Made by a program: the position numbers and the translations under genes | Assembly: GCA_964019695.1 (NCBI GenBank) | Contig: OZ026518.1 | Location: forward strand, 109,328,508 to 109,392,507 | DNA length: 64,000 nucleotides | Direction of reading: 5' to 3' | Source of the DNA: Loripinus fragilis | Taxonomy: Eukaryota; Mollusca; Bivalvia; Lucinida; Lucinidae | Part shown: positions 33,601-36,936 of the stretch, piece by piece | How positions within the stretch are numbered: the first letter of the stretch is position 1 | Layout of the letters: the number at the start of each line of letters is the position of its first letter | The notes under the pieces: generated by a model | What the model was told of the DNA's origin: nothing | Databases searched by the model: none | The model's input: the letters and a program-made list of their open reading frames with translations, nothing else

Positions 33601-35529
33601 TGCTTCGGTACTTTTTATCCATTTTTGCTGCTCACTATTTCTAAGCAGCAGCTGTAACACATGTTCATCATCAATTCAAGACCAATCGTCGCTTAATGCA
33701 GGTCAAAAGTATTGCAGAATGCTCCAAGGGGAGCATTGTGCAATACTTTTGACCTTCATTAAGCTATCATTTATCATTAAGACCTTTACTTTGTCTATTT
33801 TTGAGTGGCCGTTTTACACATGTTTTACTGTAATCTCCTGAAAATGTTGGTACGAATGATAGACATTTTGTTAAAGAGACTAGGTCTGTAATTTTGAACA
33901 TTTTTCGAATAAAAAAATCTTTTCTTTTTTTAAATAATTTGTAAAAATTGAATTAAGTTATGCTTTCGCAATAAACATATTCAGTACAGCTGAAAACTGC
34001 ATGGAAAAGTGTTTTTCTCTTGTTTGTAATTATTTACGTCCCTCCAATAATTCTAGACAGTTGATTTTTAACATAAATGTTGTTGTTTTGATAGTGATAA
34101 TTTGTTAAGATTTACGAAAATGTTTACATGAATTTGAGTATTTTTACTGTATTCTTGAAAAACAAAAACTTTATTTCTAAAATTTGAAGATAAAAAGTTA
34201 CAGACTATGCAGCTTTAACACACATGTTCATATTGTTTTGTAGGAAAGGTTTGTAGCAAAAATGCGAGAAGATATATCAATGAAGAAGAAGAACTAGACA
34301 ATATGTCAGATTCTAGATCCATGGATATTCTAGCCAATTCTTCTTCCACTTGGATGAGAAATGTTGTTCATCGAAATGCACAGGTTGCTCCAGAAGGTAT
34401 TTTTCTGTATCTTAATGCATATATTCTGTGGGTGCTACATAAATCATCAAAACCAACTAACTGTACCATTATTATTAAGCACAATTTACCATTTAGACAG
34501 TTATTTTGAGCACTCATAACATATGTTATGATTAATCATAACATATGTTATGATTAAGAAATAGTTTAATTATGTGACCCTATGAACATACGCACTGTTT
34601 AACTTCATATTCAGCAGGTCATTATTTAATTTTAAACGAACATATGAGATACACATGCAAACGTGGTCTTAAAAACTTAGGACAAACAATAACTACATTG
34701 CATGACGATTCTATTTTCTTTATCTAATAGCAATATAAAAATAGTTAGTGATTATGATCAGGAGATGCCACAATTACACACTGTAGACTGACCCATGGCA
34801 CCGTCAGGAAGAGCCCAGAACACTAACAGTCACAGGACATCAGAAAGACTATGAAAGTAAAACAACCGGCTGACACGTCCCAATCATGAAGATTGCAAAA
34901 CTATACAGGACACAAAGTATTACATTATAAAACAAGGAACAAAAGTGATATCTTTGTTGCATACTGCATTAATTATTTTTATCACATGACGTCGCGTCTA
35001 GAAGTGAAATAACGTCATGCATTAAAATCGATATACAATTATTGTAACGTTGACGTCGATTATAACGTTGCGTAAAATATGATAAAATCTTGACATCACG
35101 CCAAAAATGTGATTTTTAAATAATTTTAATGTCATGTGATAAATAGAATCTAACATTCCTGCTCCTGTATTATTGAATGTTTTAAACTCGTTGCGTAAAA
35201 GCGATAAAATGCTCGGCAAGCCTCGCATTTTACCACTTTTACCCAACTCGTTTAATAAATTCAATAAAACAAGATCATTTATGTAAGATCCTCTATGTTC
35301 TTATCTAGGTGGCATCATGAGAGGAAGAACAAATCGTGGACCACAGTCGTTAGAAGATGTGATTAACTGGCAGTTAGTCGTTAGAAGGTACTATCAGATT
35401 CATGGAATAGATGAAGGCAGTAATCATGACGTAGAGAAACATGACAATGCAGGTGGAGGCCATCAGGATAAAGTCTTTAATATGACGGAGCTAGTCAATA
35501 CTGCTTACTCTAACTATAAAAACAACTGA
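526..35529 (+). CDS. nompC: TRPN / NOMPC-type mechanosensitive TRP channel, 3' part of gene (5' end outside window)
   Basis: Join of 526-642, 1655-1753, 2937-3140, 6276-6374, 7104-7205, 10408-10512, 12383-12484, 16842-16940, 20213-20353, 21313-21420, 23416-23613, 25264-25470, 31494-32865, 32950-32976, 34244-34396 and 35309-35529; about 1117 residues and a TGA stop. Every junction is AG-exon-GT and the frame is continuous. The first 12 exons give about 15 ankyrin repeats (TPLHLAA-type cores). The 457-codon exon gives linker, pre-S1, S1-S6, pore and TRP helix (EWKFGRAKL). The order matches TRPN proteins, which carry 29 ankyrin repeats acting as a gating spring tethered to microtubules, so the missing 5' part should hold about 14 more repeats. 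Homotetrameric cation channel of the plasma membrane of ciliated mechanosensory cells (family knowledge). All ankyrin introns are phase 0; C-tail introns are phase 1. The assignment is secure; exact 5' extent and isoforms are not visible. Confidence 0.95.
1051..1533 (-). repeat. Retroelement 3'-end repeat, subfamily A, split by a SINE
   Basis: In element sense (minus strand) the family runs from a TTTAAGCCC...CATTCTAAGGCGGTGG block to a (ACTT)n tail. Seen on the plus strand here as GTGAG-TTTGACCAG at about 1055 through GAATCACCGCCTTAAAGCG near 1500. A SINE (1178-1350) interrupts it. See the copy at 38763 for the link to a Penelope-like reverse transcriptase. Confidence 0.6.
1178..1350 (+). 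mobile_element. tRNA-derived SINE (copy 1, inserted in repeat A)
   Basis: Shares GGGAGCGCAGT, CTCAGTGGTAGAG (box A-like), CCTTGAGCAAGACACATT, a TTCAACCCA block and the GGACGTAAAGAATCAAA tail with the copies at 35559 and 38151, but lacks the box B segment. Flanks TATCTATTCCTCAGT and TATCTTCTACAGT look like an imperfect target-site duplication, and the host repeat resumes across the insertion. Confidence 0.75.
1655..1753 (+). CDS. nompC: TRPN exon: one ankyrin repeat (NGWSPLLVASEQGH)
   Basis: Exactly 33 codons, the canonical ankyrin repeat length, phase 0/0. Acceptor TCTGTTTTAG, donor GATGAG/GTAAAC. It ends HARVDVFDE. Confidence 0.9.
1966..2310 (+). repeat. Palindromic repeat family G, copy 1
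   Basis: Shares GGATTGTTGGACGTTG, CTATCTCACTGCTTGTGC, GATGACTTTGCACT and a terminal hairpin (about 2172-2290; stem TACCAGGCTCTGCTTTGAGA with its inverse) with the copy at 23690. A GGCAAGCCTCGCGAT loop sits at the hairpin tip. Both copies lie in TRPN introns in the same orientation. Confidence 0.6.
2736..2880 (+). repeat. Palindromic repeat family F, partial copy
   Basis: TTTTATCATATGACGTTGCGCCTGTGAGTGATATAA matches the start of the fuller copies at 34972 and 45543 (in short blocks), then diverges. Confidence 0.4.
2937..3140 (+). CDS. nompC: TRPN exon: two ankyrin repeats
   Basis: 68 codons, phase 0/0. Acceptor TTATGTTCAG, donor CTG/GTAAGT. Repeat cores KAALHLAAEHGH and ITPLHLAAQNGF are visible, followed by a THKATTDSLSL extension typical of this TRPN position. 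A two-repeat exon beside one-repeat exons suggests loss of one intron. Confidence 0.93.
3888..4172 (-). repeat. Retroelement 3'-end repeat, subfamily B
   Basis: Plus-strand order is AAGTAAGTAAGG tail, GATCAGAAATCGATACAATC, CACCTGACCCAGGACACC, then GTATCGCCCTGGAACGGTC and GGAGGGCTTAAG. This is the reverse of the 3' end of the element at 38763-39398, with the tetranucleotide tail intact. The two small minus-strand ORFs here are incidental translations of it. Confidence 0.7.
5545..5625 (+). repeat. GGATCCGGACCCC-type dispersed repeat, copy 1
   Basis: TGCGCGGATCCAGAGGAGGG and GGGATCCGGACCCCTCTG followed by AAAAATCACAAAGTT. The same arrangement occurs near 52158 (GCAGATCCAGAAGGGGG, GGATCCGGACCCCCTGG, AAAATCACAAGTTATATGGG). 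Confidence 0.5.
6276..6374 (+). CDS. nompC: TRPN exon: one ankyrin repeat (HTPLHLAARSGQ)
   Basis: 33 codons, phase 0/0. Acceptor TTTCTTTTCAG, donor GATGAG/GTATGT. It reads AKHTPLHLAARSGQ and ends LNADANATDE. Confidence 0.93.
6688..6815 (+). repeat. Retroelement 3'-end repeat, subfamily B, 5'-truncated
   Basis: TGACCTCTTGGCTCTGGTTTGTG through TTTCCCATTGGTATCTTGGG, TACTTGATTGTATCGATTCC and a CTTACTTACTTT tail (given here in blocks). Same orientation as TRPN. Confidence 0.65.
7104..7205 (+). CDS. nompC: TRPN exon: one ankyrin repeat (GQTPLHLAAENDH)
   Basis: 34 codons, phase 0/0. Acceptor TACTTTACAG, donor ACG/GTATCA. The ENDHSDVVKMFLKH segment is very close to other TRPN proteins at this position. 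The following intron contains a possible 6-nt microexon at 8191. Confidence 0.93.
7692..8047. repeat. MITE-like element with about 42-bp terminal inverted repeats
   Basis: Left arm GTGTATTTTGTATTGATGTA then ATGCAAAATG at 7692-7735 is the near-perfect reverse complement of the right arm at 8005-8047. The internal about 270 bp is AT-rich with no coding sequence. Confidence 0.55.
8191..8196 (+). other. Candidate 6-nt microexon or splice-site decoy (GATGAG)
   Basis: GATGAG is bounded by TATGTTACAG upstream and GTAAGC downstream. Inclusion would add Asp-Glu in frame between the exons at 7104 and 10408. The last six bases and donor are the same as those of the ankyrin exons at 1655 and 6276, so it may instead be the remnant 3' end of a lost repeat exon. 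Skipping gives a Gly-to-Gly spacing of 34 residues as in other TRPN proteins, so constitutive use is unlikely. Confidence 0.25.
8287..8353. repeat. Near-perfect palindrome centred on CCTATAGG
   Basis: GCAAACAGTGTGGACCCAGA and GACTGCTCC / GGAGCAGTC arms fold around TATA. Part of a larger element (about 8240-8460) bounded by TTAACCCTTAA and TTAAGAGTTAA, with GTCGTCTGCTG / CAGCAGACGAC sub-terminal inverted repeats. Related hairpins occur near 38000, 50750 and 53165. Confidence 0.6.
9291..9558 (-). repeat. Retroelement 3'-end repeat, subfamily A
   Basis: TAAAGCAACCAGCGTCCTCTTC, AATGATTTCAAAACTAG-like block, and GAATCACCACCTTAGAGCAGACAGCAGC match other A copies in order. The 5'-most ACTT tail is lost. 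Confidence 0.55.
10408..10512 (+). CDS. nompC: TRPN exon: one ankyrin repeat (NGMTIAHIAAAKGS)
   Basis: 35 codons, phase 0/0. Acceptor TTTCTGACAG, donor AGA/GTAAGT. The AHIAAAKGS core and the VKELVRFNRT segment are characteristic of a divergent ankyrin repeat present at this place in TRPN proteins. Confidence 0.93.
10605..10880 (-). repeat. Retroelement 3'-end repeat, subfamily A
   Basis: GAGTATGACCAGGGAATGC, AATCACAGACCAGC, CCAAGAGGAAG, then ATTATTGCCTTAGAACGGAC: the A-family order. It starts about 90 bp after a TRPN exon donor. Confidence 0.6.
11159..11272 (+). repeat. Retroelement 3'-end repeat, subfamily B, short
   Basis: GTTTGTGATGTCTAATTGTG, CACTTTCCCATTGGTATCCC, GGTGCTTGATTGTATAAATT, ending CTCTTACTTG. 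Diverged 5'-truncated copy. Confidence 0.55.
11297..11671 (+). mobile_element. TTAA-flanked MITE (family C), copy 1
   Basis: Terminal inverted repeats AGCTGCATACTCTGTAAC and GTTGCAGACTATGCAGCT flanked on both sides by TTAA. About 370 bp, AT-rich, with no ORF. The same element recurs at 24245 (inverted), 33871 and 39426 with TTAA at both ends each time. TTAA target choice is typical of piggyBac-type transposases, but the autonomous parent is not visible. Confidence 0.8.
11872..12056 (-). repeat. Retroelement 3'-end repeat, subfamily A
   Basis: GTGAGTATGACCAGGAACTAC, then AGCTCCTTCTTCCTCACTGG and GATGATTGCAAAGCTAGGA; partial copy. Confidence 0.55.
12383..12484 (+). CDS. nompC: TRPN exon: one ankyrin repeat (STALHLAAEGGH)
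   Basis: 34 codons, phase 0/0. Acceptor TTTATTTCAG, donor GGG/GTAAGA. It reads TTESTALHLAAEGGH then VVEVLLAAGADPKDENG. Confidence 0.93.
12561..12640 (+). repeat. Retroelement 3'-end repeat, subfamily A, tail only
   Basis: GGTTCTTCCTCACGGTGCCG through TTTCCTGACCATACTCACTT and ACTT. Starts about 75 bp downstream of a TRPN donor. Confidence 0.55.
12655..13105 (-). repeat. Two overlapping retroelement 3'-end repeats, subfamily A
   Basis: A first partial copy (12655-12806) begins ATGAATATGACCAG. A second, fuller one (12808-13105) runs CACAATCACAAACCGCAGAC to CCGCCTTAGAATGGACAGCA and GGGGCTTAAATGCGTTTTAC. This is the best-preserved A-type end in the window apart from the ACTT tail. Confidence 0.65.
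13183..13243 (+). other. Possible cryptic or relic ankyrin-like exon
   Basis: TTCTATTCTTATAG is a good acceptor, after which the frame reads GVTPIVLWVQRFDDFIRSS and a TAG stop. GVTPI resembles the start of an ankyrin repeat and would follow the previous exon (ending KDENG) in phase 0. Use would truncate the channel. Could equally be chance. Confidence 0.2.
13773..14677. repeat. Inverted-repeat element with central hairpin
   Basis: Outer ends CTAGCGATAAGGCGACTATT (13774) and the inverse near 14645-14676. A strong central hairpin uses CCCCCCTAGACCCAAGACGC / TCTTGGGTCTAGGGGGG at 14170-14258. Flanking subterminal blocks (GATGTTTGAT / ATCAAACTGA) also pair. No coding sequence. Confidence 0.5.
15826..15895 (+). 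repeat. Retroelement 3'-end repeat, subfamily A, tail only
   Basis: TACTGTGCTATGGGTCAGTC, TGTGATATGTGATTAAGGC, TGGTCATACTCACTTATG: reverse of the A-family start. Confidence 0.5.
15972..16228 (+). pseudogene. Penelope-like reverse transcriptase fragment
   Basis: Reads TFLDLHLSTSNYHIVSTKIY, then KRDDFDFEIVNF, DVPRSTSYGVFISQLIRFAR and ASSNVADF. I recognise this as the thumb-side segment of a reverse transcriptase widespread in marine invertebrates that resembles Penelope-like elements (the FLDL...S..Y.K module). The fragment is directly followed in the same sense by a subfamily A 3'-end repeat, so the copy is internally deleted. Family name from memory, not a search. Confidence 0.6.
16229..16585 (+). 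repeat. Retroelement 3'-end repeat, subfamily A, with (ACTT)n tail
   Basis: TGCATTTAAGCCCCCCGGTG, CTGTCCATTCTAAGGCAGTG, CTTCCTCATGGTGCTG, then CATACTTACTTACTTACTT at 16563-16581. It is joined to reverse-transcriptase coding sequence upstream, and includes a (TTTA)n stretch at about 16388-16406. Confidence 0.7.
16842..16940 (+). CDS. nompC: TRPN exon: one ankyrin repeat (DGNTAAHLAARNGH)
   Basis: 33 codons, phase 0/0. Acceptor TTGTGTCTAG, donor AAG/GTAAAA. The IEALKGKVSFRSTSRK ending matches the TRPN-specific segment where the usual repeat helix is followed by a serine-rich turn. Confidence 0.93.
17248..17298 (+). repeat. Retroelement 3'-end repeat, subfamily B, terminal 50 bp
   Basis: TACTTGATTGTATCGATTCC then TGATCTTTGCACCCTTACTT plus ACTT: the extreme 3' end only. 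Confidence 0.6.
17358..18670. mobile_element. Mariner-type DNA transposon relic, 1.3 kb
   Basis: Left end CGAGGTGCGTTCAATATGTA and right end TACATATTGAACCCCCCTCG are about 28-bp inverted repeats with few mismatches, each flanked by TA (17358-17359, 18669-18670), the Tc1/mariner target. Length 1309 bp between the TA dinucleotides equals that of intact mariners, and the CGAGG..GTTCAATA..TAATG end is mariner-like. I could not read a transposase in either strand, so the interior is badly decayed or unrelated filler. Confidence 0.65.
18835..18955. repeat. Short inverted-repeat element (copy 1)
   Basis: CTATTGACTTCAATGAGATA, GACATGAGGATGCAAG and the inverse CTTATGTCTACCGCAATTTA. Same arrangement as the better palindrome at 62740-62876. 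Confidence 0.45.
18940..19025 (-). pseudogene. Penelope-like element, C-terminal fragment
   Basis: Minus strand reads MDILQQSACLVVNPITVYSY then GFLFQLNCG, the same ending (CLVVNPITV..FAFLFNC) as the copy at 38763. Broken on both sides. Confidence 0.55.
19217..19367 (-). repeat. Retroelement 3'-end repeat, subfamily A
   Basis: AGTAAGTGAGTATGATCAGG, CACAAACTGCAGACAAC, CAGCTCTCTCTTCCCCATCA. On the minus strand it directly follows the reverse-transcriptase relic at 19368-20110, repeating the RT-then-A order seen at 15972-16585. Confidence 0.65.
19368..20110 (-). pseudogene. Penelope-like reverse transcriptase relic with YLDD motif
   Basis: On the minus strand a frame reads ERDFM, an in-frame TAG, then SLSDNNQADVAKAFNSTAG, YLDDLLNDLLNIDNPYF and QQMVSQI. 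YLDD is the reverse-transcriptase active site. The DLLN-DLLN doubling is a 12-nt tandem duplication. Upstream (19530-20110) only scraps resembling the fingers/palm region remain, with many stops. Not functional. Confidence 0.6.
20213..20353 (+). CDS. nompC: TRPN exon: ankyrin repeat plus insertion
   Basis: 47 codons, phase 0/0. Acceptor TTTTATTCAG, donor GAG/GTATCT. Repeat core LTALHMSAHCGQ, then VREMLTLVPATLKSE and a glycine-rich insertion ending DLATE. A longer loop at this repeat is normal for TRPN. Confidence 0.93.
20703..20885 (-). repeat. Dispersed repeat encoding TNSEIPDEMP-type peptide
   Basis: The minus strand reads TSTLTNSEIPDEMPLNAQFY. The same peptide pattern (ILTNSEYPDEMPHN) is read at 39904-39990 on the minus strand, and the shared DNA GGCATTTCATCTGG..TATTCACTG..TTTGTCAAA marks a dispersed repeat, not a gene. 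Confidence 0.45.
21313..21420 (+). CDS. nompC: TRPN exon: one ankyrin repeat (LSPLHLAAQSGH)
   Basis: 36 codons, phase 0/0. Acceptor TATCTTTCAG, donor CTG/GTTAGT (a weaker donor than its neighbours). It reads YGLSPLHLAAQSGH then LVRLLLNSPGVQAEA. Confidence 0.92.
22247..22316 (+). other. tRNA-like sequence, probably a degenerate tRNA or SINE head
   Basis: TGGCCTAGTGTTTAGCGTG fits box A and GGGTCGAATCCC fits box B at tRNA spacing, followed by a T-run at 22319-22323. Acceptor arms do not pair and the anticodon stem is poor, so a functional tRNA is unlikely. Confidence 0.3.
23416..23613 (+). CDS. nompC: TRPN exon: two ankyrin repeats
   Basis: 66 codons (exactly 2 x 33), phase 0/0. Acceptor CGTTGCAG, donor AAG/GTAGGA. 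Cores are AIPLHLAAQNGY and RTALMLAAANGH. The segment LLLSKSTAMLHTKDKRGRT is strongly TRPN-like. Confidence 0.94.
23690..24030 (+). repeat. Palindromic repeat family G, copy 2
   Basis: Matches the copy at 1966 in order. The terminal hairpin (23899-24012) is long: GTTTACCAGGCTCGGCTTTG and TGTGTTGAT with their inverses, loop CGGCAAGCTACGCG. Starts about 75 bp after a TRPN donor. Confidence 0.65.
24036..24106 (+). repeat. Retroelement 3'-end repeat, subfamily A, partial
   Basis: TATGGTGCGATGGGTTGAGC, TGTGATCTGTGATTGTGG and a decayed tail. Confidence 0.45.
24245..24619 (-). mobile_element. TTAA-flanked MITE (family C), copy 2, inverted
   Basis: AGCTGCATAATCTGTAAC at the left and GTTACAGAGTATGCAGCT at the right, with TTAA at both borders. 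The interior is the reverse complement of the copy at 11297 (for example TTATTGGAGGGACGCAAATA here). Confidence 0.8.
25264..25470 (+). CDS. nompC: TRPN exon: last two ankyrin repeats
   Basis: 69 codons, phase 0/0. Acceptor CATCTACAG, donor AAG/GTATCA. Cores are WTSLHFSSKAGY and KLPICYAASYNH, followed by LMHKEHGTQYLMDDKK leading into the linker domain. The next intron (6.0 kb) is almost entirely nested satellite DNA. Confidence 0.94.
25632..25707 (+). repeat. Left remnant of outer satellite array
   Basis: GTTGGTAAGTTATGAGCACA, GAAGATGTGCATGTGGTTTT and GGACATG resemble the units at 29703-30280, so the block between (25708-29702) looks inserted into, or grown inside, an older array. Confidence 0.4.
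25708..29702 (+). repeat. Tandem-repeat-bearing element with 338-bp higher-order satellite
   Basis: The left end is a hairpin, AGCTCACC-AGAGCC-GAA-GGCTCA-GGGTGAGCT (25708-25739), then a GTGCGTGCGTCCGTCC microsatellite, then an array from about 25970. The marker GACCACTCTAG recurs at alternating spacings of about 161 and 177 bp (26151, 26312, 26488, 26649, 26826, 26987, 27164, 27325, 27502, 27662, 27840), making a 338-bp dimer. Dimers 26826-27163 and 27164-27501 look identical except for about two bases. After a Helitron insertion the array continues to about 29640. The left-hairpin, microsatellite and tandem-core layout resembles the pearl-type elements described in bivalves (inference). Confidence 0.75.
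27955..28957 (+). mobile_element. Non-autonomous Helitron inserted in the satellite
   Basis: Starts TCCCC after an A and ends CTAG before a T, the Helitron end rule. Eight bases before CTAG lies the hairpin CGATG-GCGCGT-CATCG (28930-28945). The satellite marker spacing across it is 1172 bp; removing 1003 bp restores 169, near the expected 161. Inside: a (CCGT)n run, then a tandem unit of about 293-313 bp marked by GGTGTGTGAGTTA (28081, 28394, 28687), each with GGGGCC.TTGGGAGGGGCCAAA. No protein coding. Confidence 0.75.
29703..30285 (+). repeat. Outer satellite array, degenerate units
   Basis: Recurring GATCATTTTGAAACTTTGTA / GACCTTTTTGAAATTTTGCA / GATCTTTTTTCAACTTTACA at 29803, 29950 and 30208, each preceded by a GAGCAAACTCCTC-like block. 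Unit length is irregular (about 147 bp and multiples). Confidence 0.55.
30527..30668 (-). repeat. Retroelement 3'-end repeats, subfamily A, two fragments
   Basis: GAGTAGGACCAGGTAATGCC and, 70 bp on, GAGTGTGATCGGGAAATGCG: two successive 5' blocks of the plus-strand form, both short. Confidence 0.45.
30878..31107. mobile_element. Palindrome-cored MITE (family I), copy 1
   Basis: Ends TACTGTCCGGCCAGCCAAG..AGTGACAGTG and inverse CACTGTCACTC..GGCACGACAGTA. A core palindrome at about 30951-31010 has stem ATATATCACTTGTGTATTAA plus TCCTATCC. The same ends and core are at 36937-37165. Confidence 0.7.
31494..32865 (+). CDS. nompC: TRPN exon: linker, channel domain S1-S6 and TRP helix
   Basis: 457 codons plus one base (phase 0 in, phase 1 out). 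Acceptor TTTATTTCAG, donor AAAG/GTAAAT. Residues 1-125 of the exon are the TRPN linker (AAPVETAAKMSN, KEKERSRDLY). A hydrophobic pre-S1 is at 126-148, then S1 157-181, S2 195-212 (ending SELTNPTD), S3 223-245, S4 253-276, S5 294-317, pore loop about 347-368 with LFGLVDPE at the filter, S6 375-404 (LINLLIAMMSDTY) and the TRP helix 414-430 (WKFGRAKLI). A Gly/Ser/Thr-rich turret (residues 328-345) precedes the pore. Segment limits are hydropathy estimates by eye; S numbering follows homology to TRPC/TRPN. Confidence 0.96.
32950..32976 (+). CDS. nompC: TRPN exon: 27-nt C-tail exon with tandem acceptor
   Basis: Reads (A)DEIAEPHP between phase-1 introns. The acceptor is CCTTAGCAG, so splicing can use AG at 32949 or 32952; both keep the frame and differ by one alanine. 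The donor is CCGG/GTATGA. Small, but frame and both flanks agree. Confidence 0.75.
33217..33340 (-). repeat. Retroelement 3'-end repeat, subfamily A
   Basis: AGTATGATCAGGAAATACAA, CACAAACCGCAGACAAACCC, AAAGCAACCAGCTC. Lies in the TRPN intron between the C-tail exons. Confidence 0.6.
33692..33763. repeat. Near-perfect 72-bp palindrome
   Basis: CTTAATGCAGGTCAAAAGTA then TTGCAGAATGCTCC pairs with GGAGCATTGTGCAA and TACTTTTGACCTTCATTAAG, leaving a 4-base loop. Snap-back MITE or a hairpin transcript source within the TRPN intron. Confidence 0.6.
33871..34218 (+). mobile_element. TTAA-flanked MITE (family C), copy 3, next to a TRPN acceptor
   Basis: Left TTAAAGAGACTAGGTCTGTA (eroded), right ACAGACTATGCAGCT/TTAA. 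The right border is 25 bp upstream of the exon at 34244, so it supplies sequence where the branch point should be. Confidence 0.75.
34244..34396 (+). CDS. nompC: TRPN exon: cytoplasmic C-tail
   Basis: 153 nt, phase 1/1. Acceptor TTGTTTTGTAG, donor GAAG/GTATTT. Encodes KVCSKNARRYINEEEELDN, a Ser-rich SDSRSMDILANSSS stretch and TWMRNVVHRNAQVAPE. It begins 25 bp after a TTAA-flanked MITE. Confidence 0.88.
34740..34958 (-). repeat. Retroelement 3'-end repeat, subfamily A
   Basis: GATTATGATCAGGAGATGCC, ACACTGTAGACTGACCCATG, GAAGATTGCAAAACTATACA, ACAAGGAACAAAAG. Confidence 0.6.
34972..35270 (+). repeat. Palindromic repeat family F, copy 2
   Basis: TATCACATGACGTCGCGTCT, TTTAATGTCATGTGATAAAT, then a hairpin at 35172-35270 (ATTGAATGTTTTAAACTCGT..GCGATAAAATGC with inverse, loop CGGCAAGCCTC). 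Matches 45543-45828. Ends 39 bp before the last TRPN exon. Confidence 0.7.
35309..35529 (+). CDS. nompC: TRPN terminal exon with stop codon
   Basis: 221 nt; acceptor TTATCTAG. Reads GIMRGRTNRGPQSLEDV, then INWQLVVRRYYQIHG, a His/Gly-rich acidic stretch, and ends VNTAYSNYKNN with TGA at 35527-35529. The NWQLVVRRYY segment resembles the conserved end of TRPN C-tails. A palindromic repeat ends 39 bp upstream of the acceptor region. Confidence 0.9.
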
Positions 35530-35558
35530 TATATAGGAATATAATAATAAGCCATAAA

Positions 35559-35758
35559 GGGAGCGCAGTGGCTCAGTGGTAGAGTGCTTGACTCGAGACC
35601 AAGAGGGCCCAGGTTCGAGCCTCACCAGCGTCACTGCGTTGTGGTCCTTGAGCAAGACACATTTATCCTAGCTTAGTACTGGTTCAACCAACGAAGACCC
35701 GTCCCTGTTTAACTTAAAGATTGTTAATGGGACGTATAGAATCAAATCAAACAAATAA
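35559..35758 (+). mobile_element. tRNA-derived SINE (copy 2) in the TRPN 3' UTR
   Basis: Full-looking copy: GGGAGCGCAGTGGCTCAGTG, box A GGCTCAGTGGTAGAG, box B GGTTCGAGCC, a CCTTGAGCAAGACAC body and a GGGACGTATAGAATCAAATC tail. The repeated AAGCCATA at 35549 and about 35759 looks like the target-site duplication. Starts 27 bp after the TRPN stop. Confidence 0.85.
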
Positions 35759-35759
35759 A
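35754..35759 (+). promoter_or_regulatory. AATAAA, likely TRPN poly(A) signal supplied by a SINE
   Basis: First canonical AATAAA downstream of the TRPN stop codon (225 bp away). It lies in the 3' tail of the SINE copy at 35559-35758. No canonical hexamer occurs between the stop codon and the SINE. Confidence 0.45.
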
Positions 35760-35796
35760 AAGCCATACCATGACAAAACCAACAAAATGAATTGTC

Positions 35797-35850
35797 CGCA
35801 AAGCGAAGACTCAGATCAGATTGGGCATCTGCCCAGTCTGATCTGAGTCT
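35797..35850. repeat. Hairpin, GCGAAGACTCAGATCAGA arms
   Basis: GCGAAGACTCAGATCAGATT and its inverse CAGTCTGATCTGAGTCTTCGC-type arm around GGGCATCTGCCC. A looser relative follows to about 35960. Confidence 0.6.
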
Positions 35851-36212
35851 TCGCTGTGAGCAGATTTGGTAATGAAAGACTCAAGCTTTCCTCGTGCGGA
35901 CAACGAAGACTCTTATCAGAATTAGCTGATGTATAGTCTGATCTGCATCTTTGTCATGACGCACAACGCTATTGTTGATTTTCTCATGTCAAGGCCATTT
36001 GTGCAGCATAAGAGATTATGGTACTATTGCATATGTGTAGTCATTTTGAGACATGCATGTGCAACTGACTAGTGGTAATTGGTCTAAACCTTCTCTACTC
36101 ATATTTGTTGTACGTATGATCAGTGGAGGCATTGAAAAGACTGTGCGTATATGCAGGCTCGTCTGAACCTTTGCTGCTCGGCTATATGATCAGTACTAAA
36201 ATCTTATTAACA

Positions 36213-36301
36213 CACCGGGTGGGCAGCAATCAATAACGTCAAAACAATCGACGAACGTTCGTCGATTATCAAGAGCGTTTTCAATTGCCGCCTACACGGT
36301 G
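36213..36301. repeat. 89-bp snap-back palindrome with perfect 22-bp core
   Basis: Core AATCGACGAAC / GTTCGTCGATT at 36246-36267 is a perfect palindrome. Outer arms CACCGGGTGGGCAGCAAT and ATTGCCGCCTACACGGTG pair imperfectly. Confidence 0.6.
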
Positions 36302-36936
36302 CGATTTACTAACTTATACCATGAAATCGAAGGCATATAGAGTAAAACTGTTCCAGTGTTCACTATTTTGAACAATTAGACTTTTTACTAGTGATGACAC
36401 ACAGCCATCCTGAAAAAATGAGTATTTTATCAATTATAAATTCTTGTTTTTCGGACACCTTTTTATTTTAGCATAACATTCAGGTCTTGTCTAATATGTT
36501 GAGTGCCAACATTACGTACTAAAGCATATTAGGCAATGAAATGATGCTGTTAAACGAACATGTACATGACACCAAATACAACCAATATTCAGACCATTGA
36601 TGACATCTTATCGAGCCTATGCTAAAATATGTGCAATACTTTTACCTATACCCAAAATATTGTATGTCCTGAGTTACTCAAAAACCTTTATAGGGTCTTT
36701 ATAGTCTTTATAGTATTTTAAATGAATTTAATCACACTAACCAGACTGAAACTATAGAACACAAGGTTGAATATTGTTCTTCAGCATGTCACTTCTTCAC
36801 TTTACAATTTGCAATAGACAACTCTCCATTTGAAATGAGGTGAATGACTAGCCTGCATTAATGCGGAACATTTGCATAAATCAACGGTGAAAATAGCCTT
36901 AAATTGTAAAAAGATGAAGTATTTTAAAATAAGAAT
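36302..36936. other. Intergenic, nothing recognised
   Basis: AT-rich sequence with no ORF above 60 codons, no SINE, no recognised repeat and no tRNA. About 1 kb downstream of the TRPN terminal exon. Confidence 0.5.
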
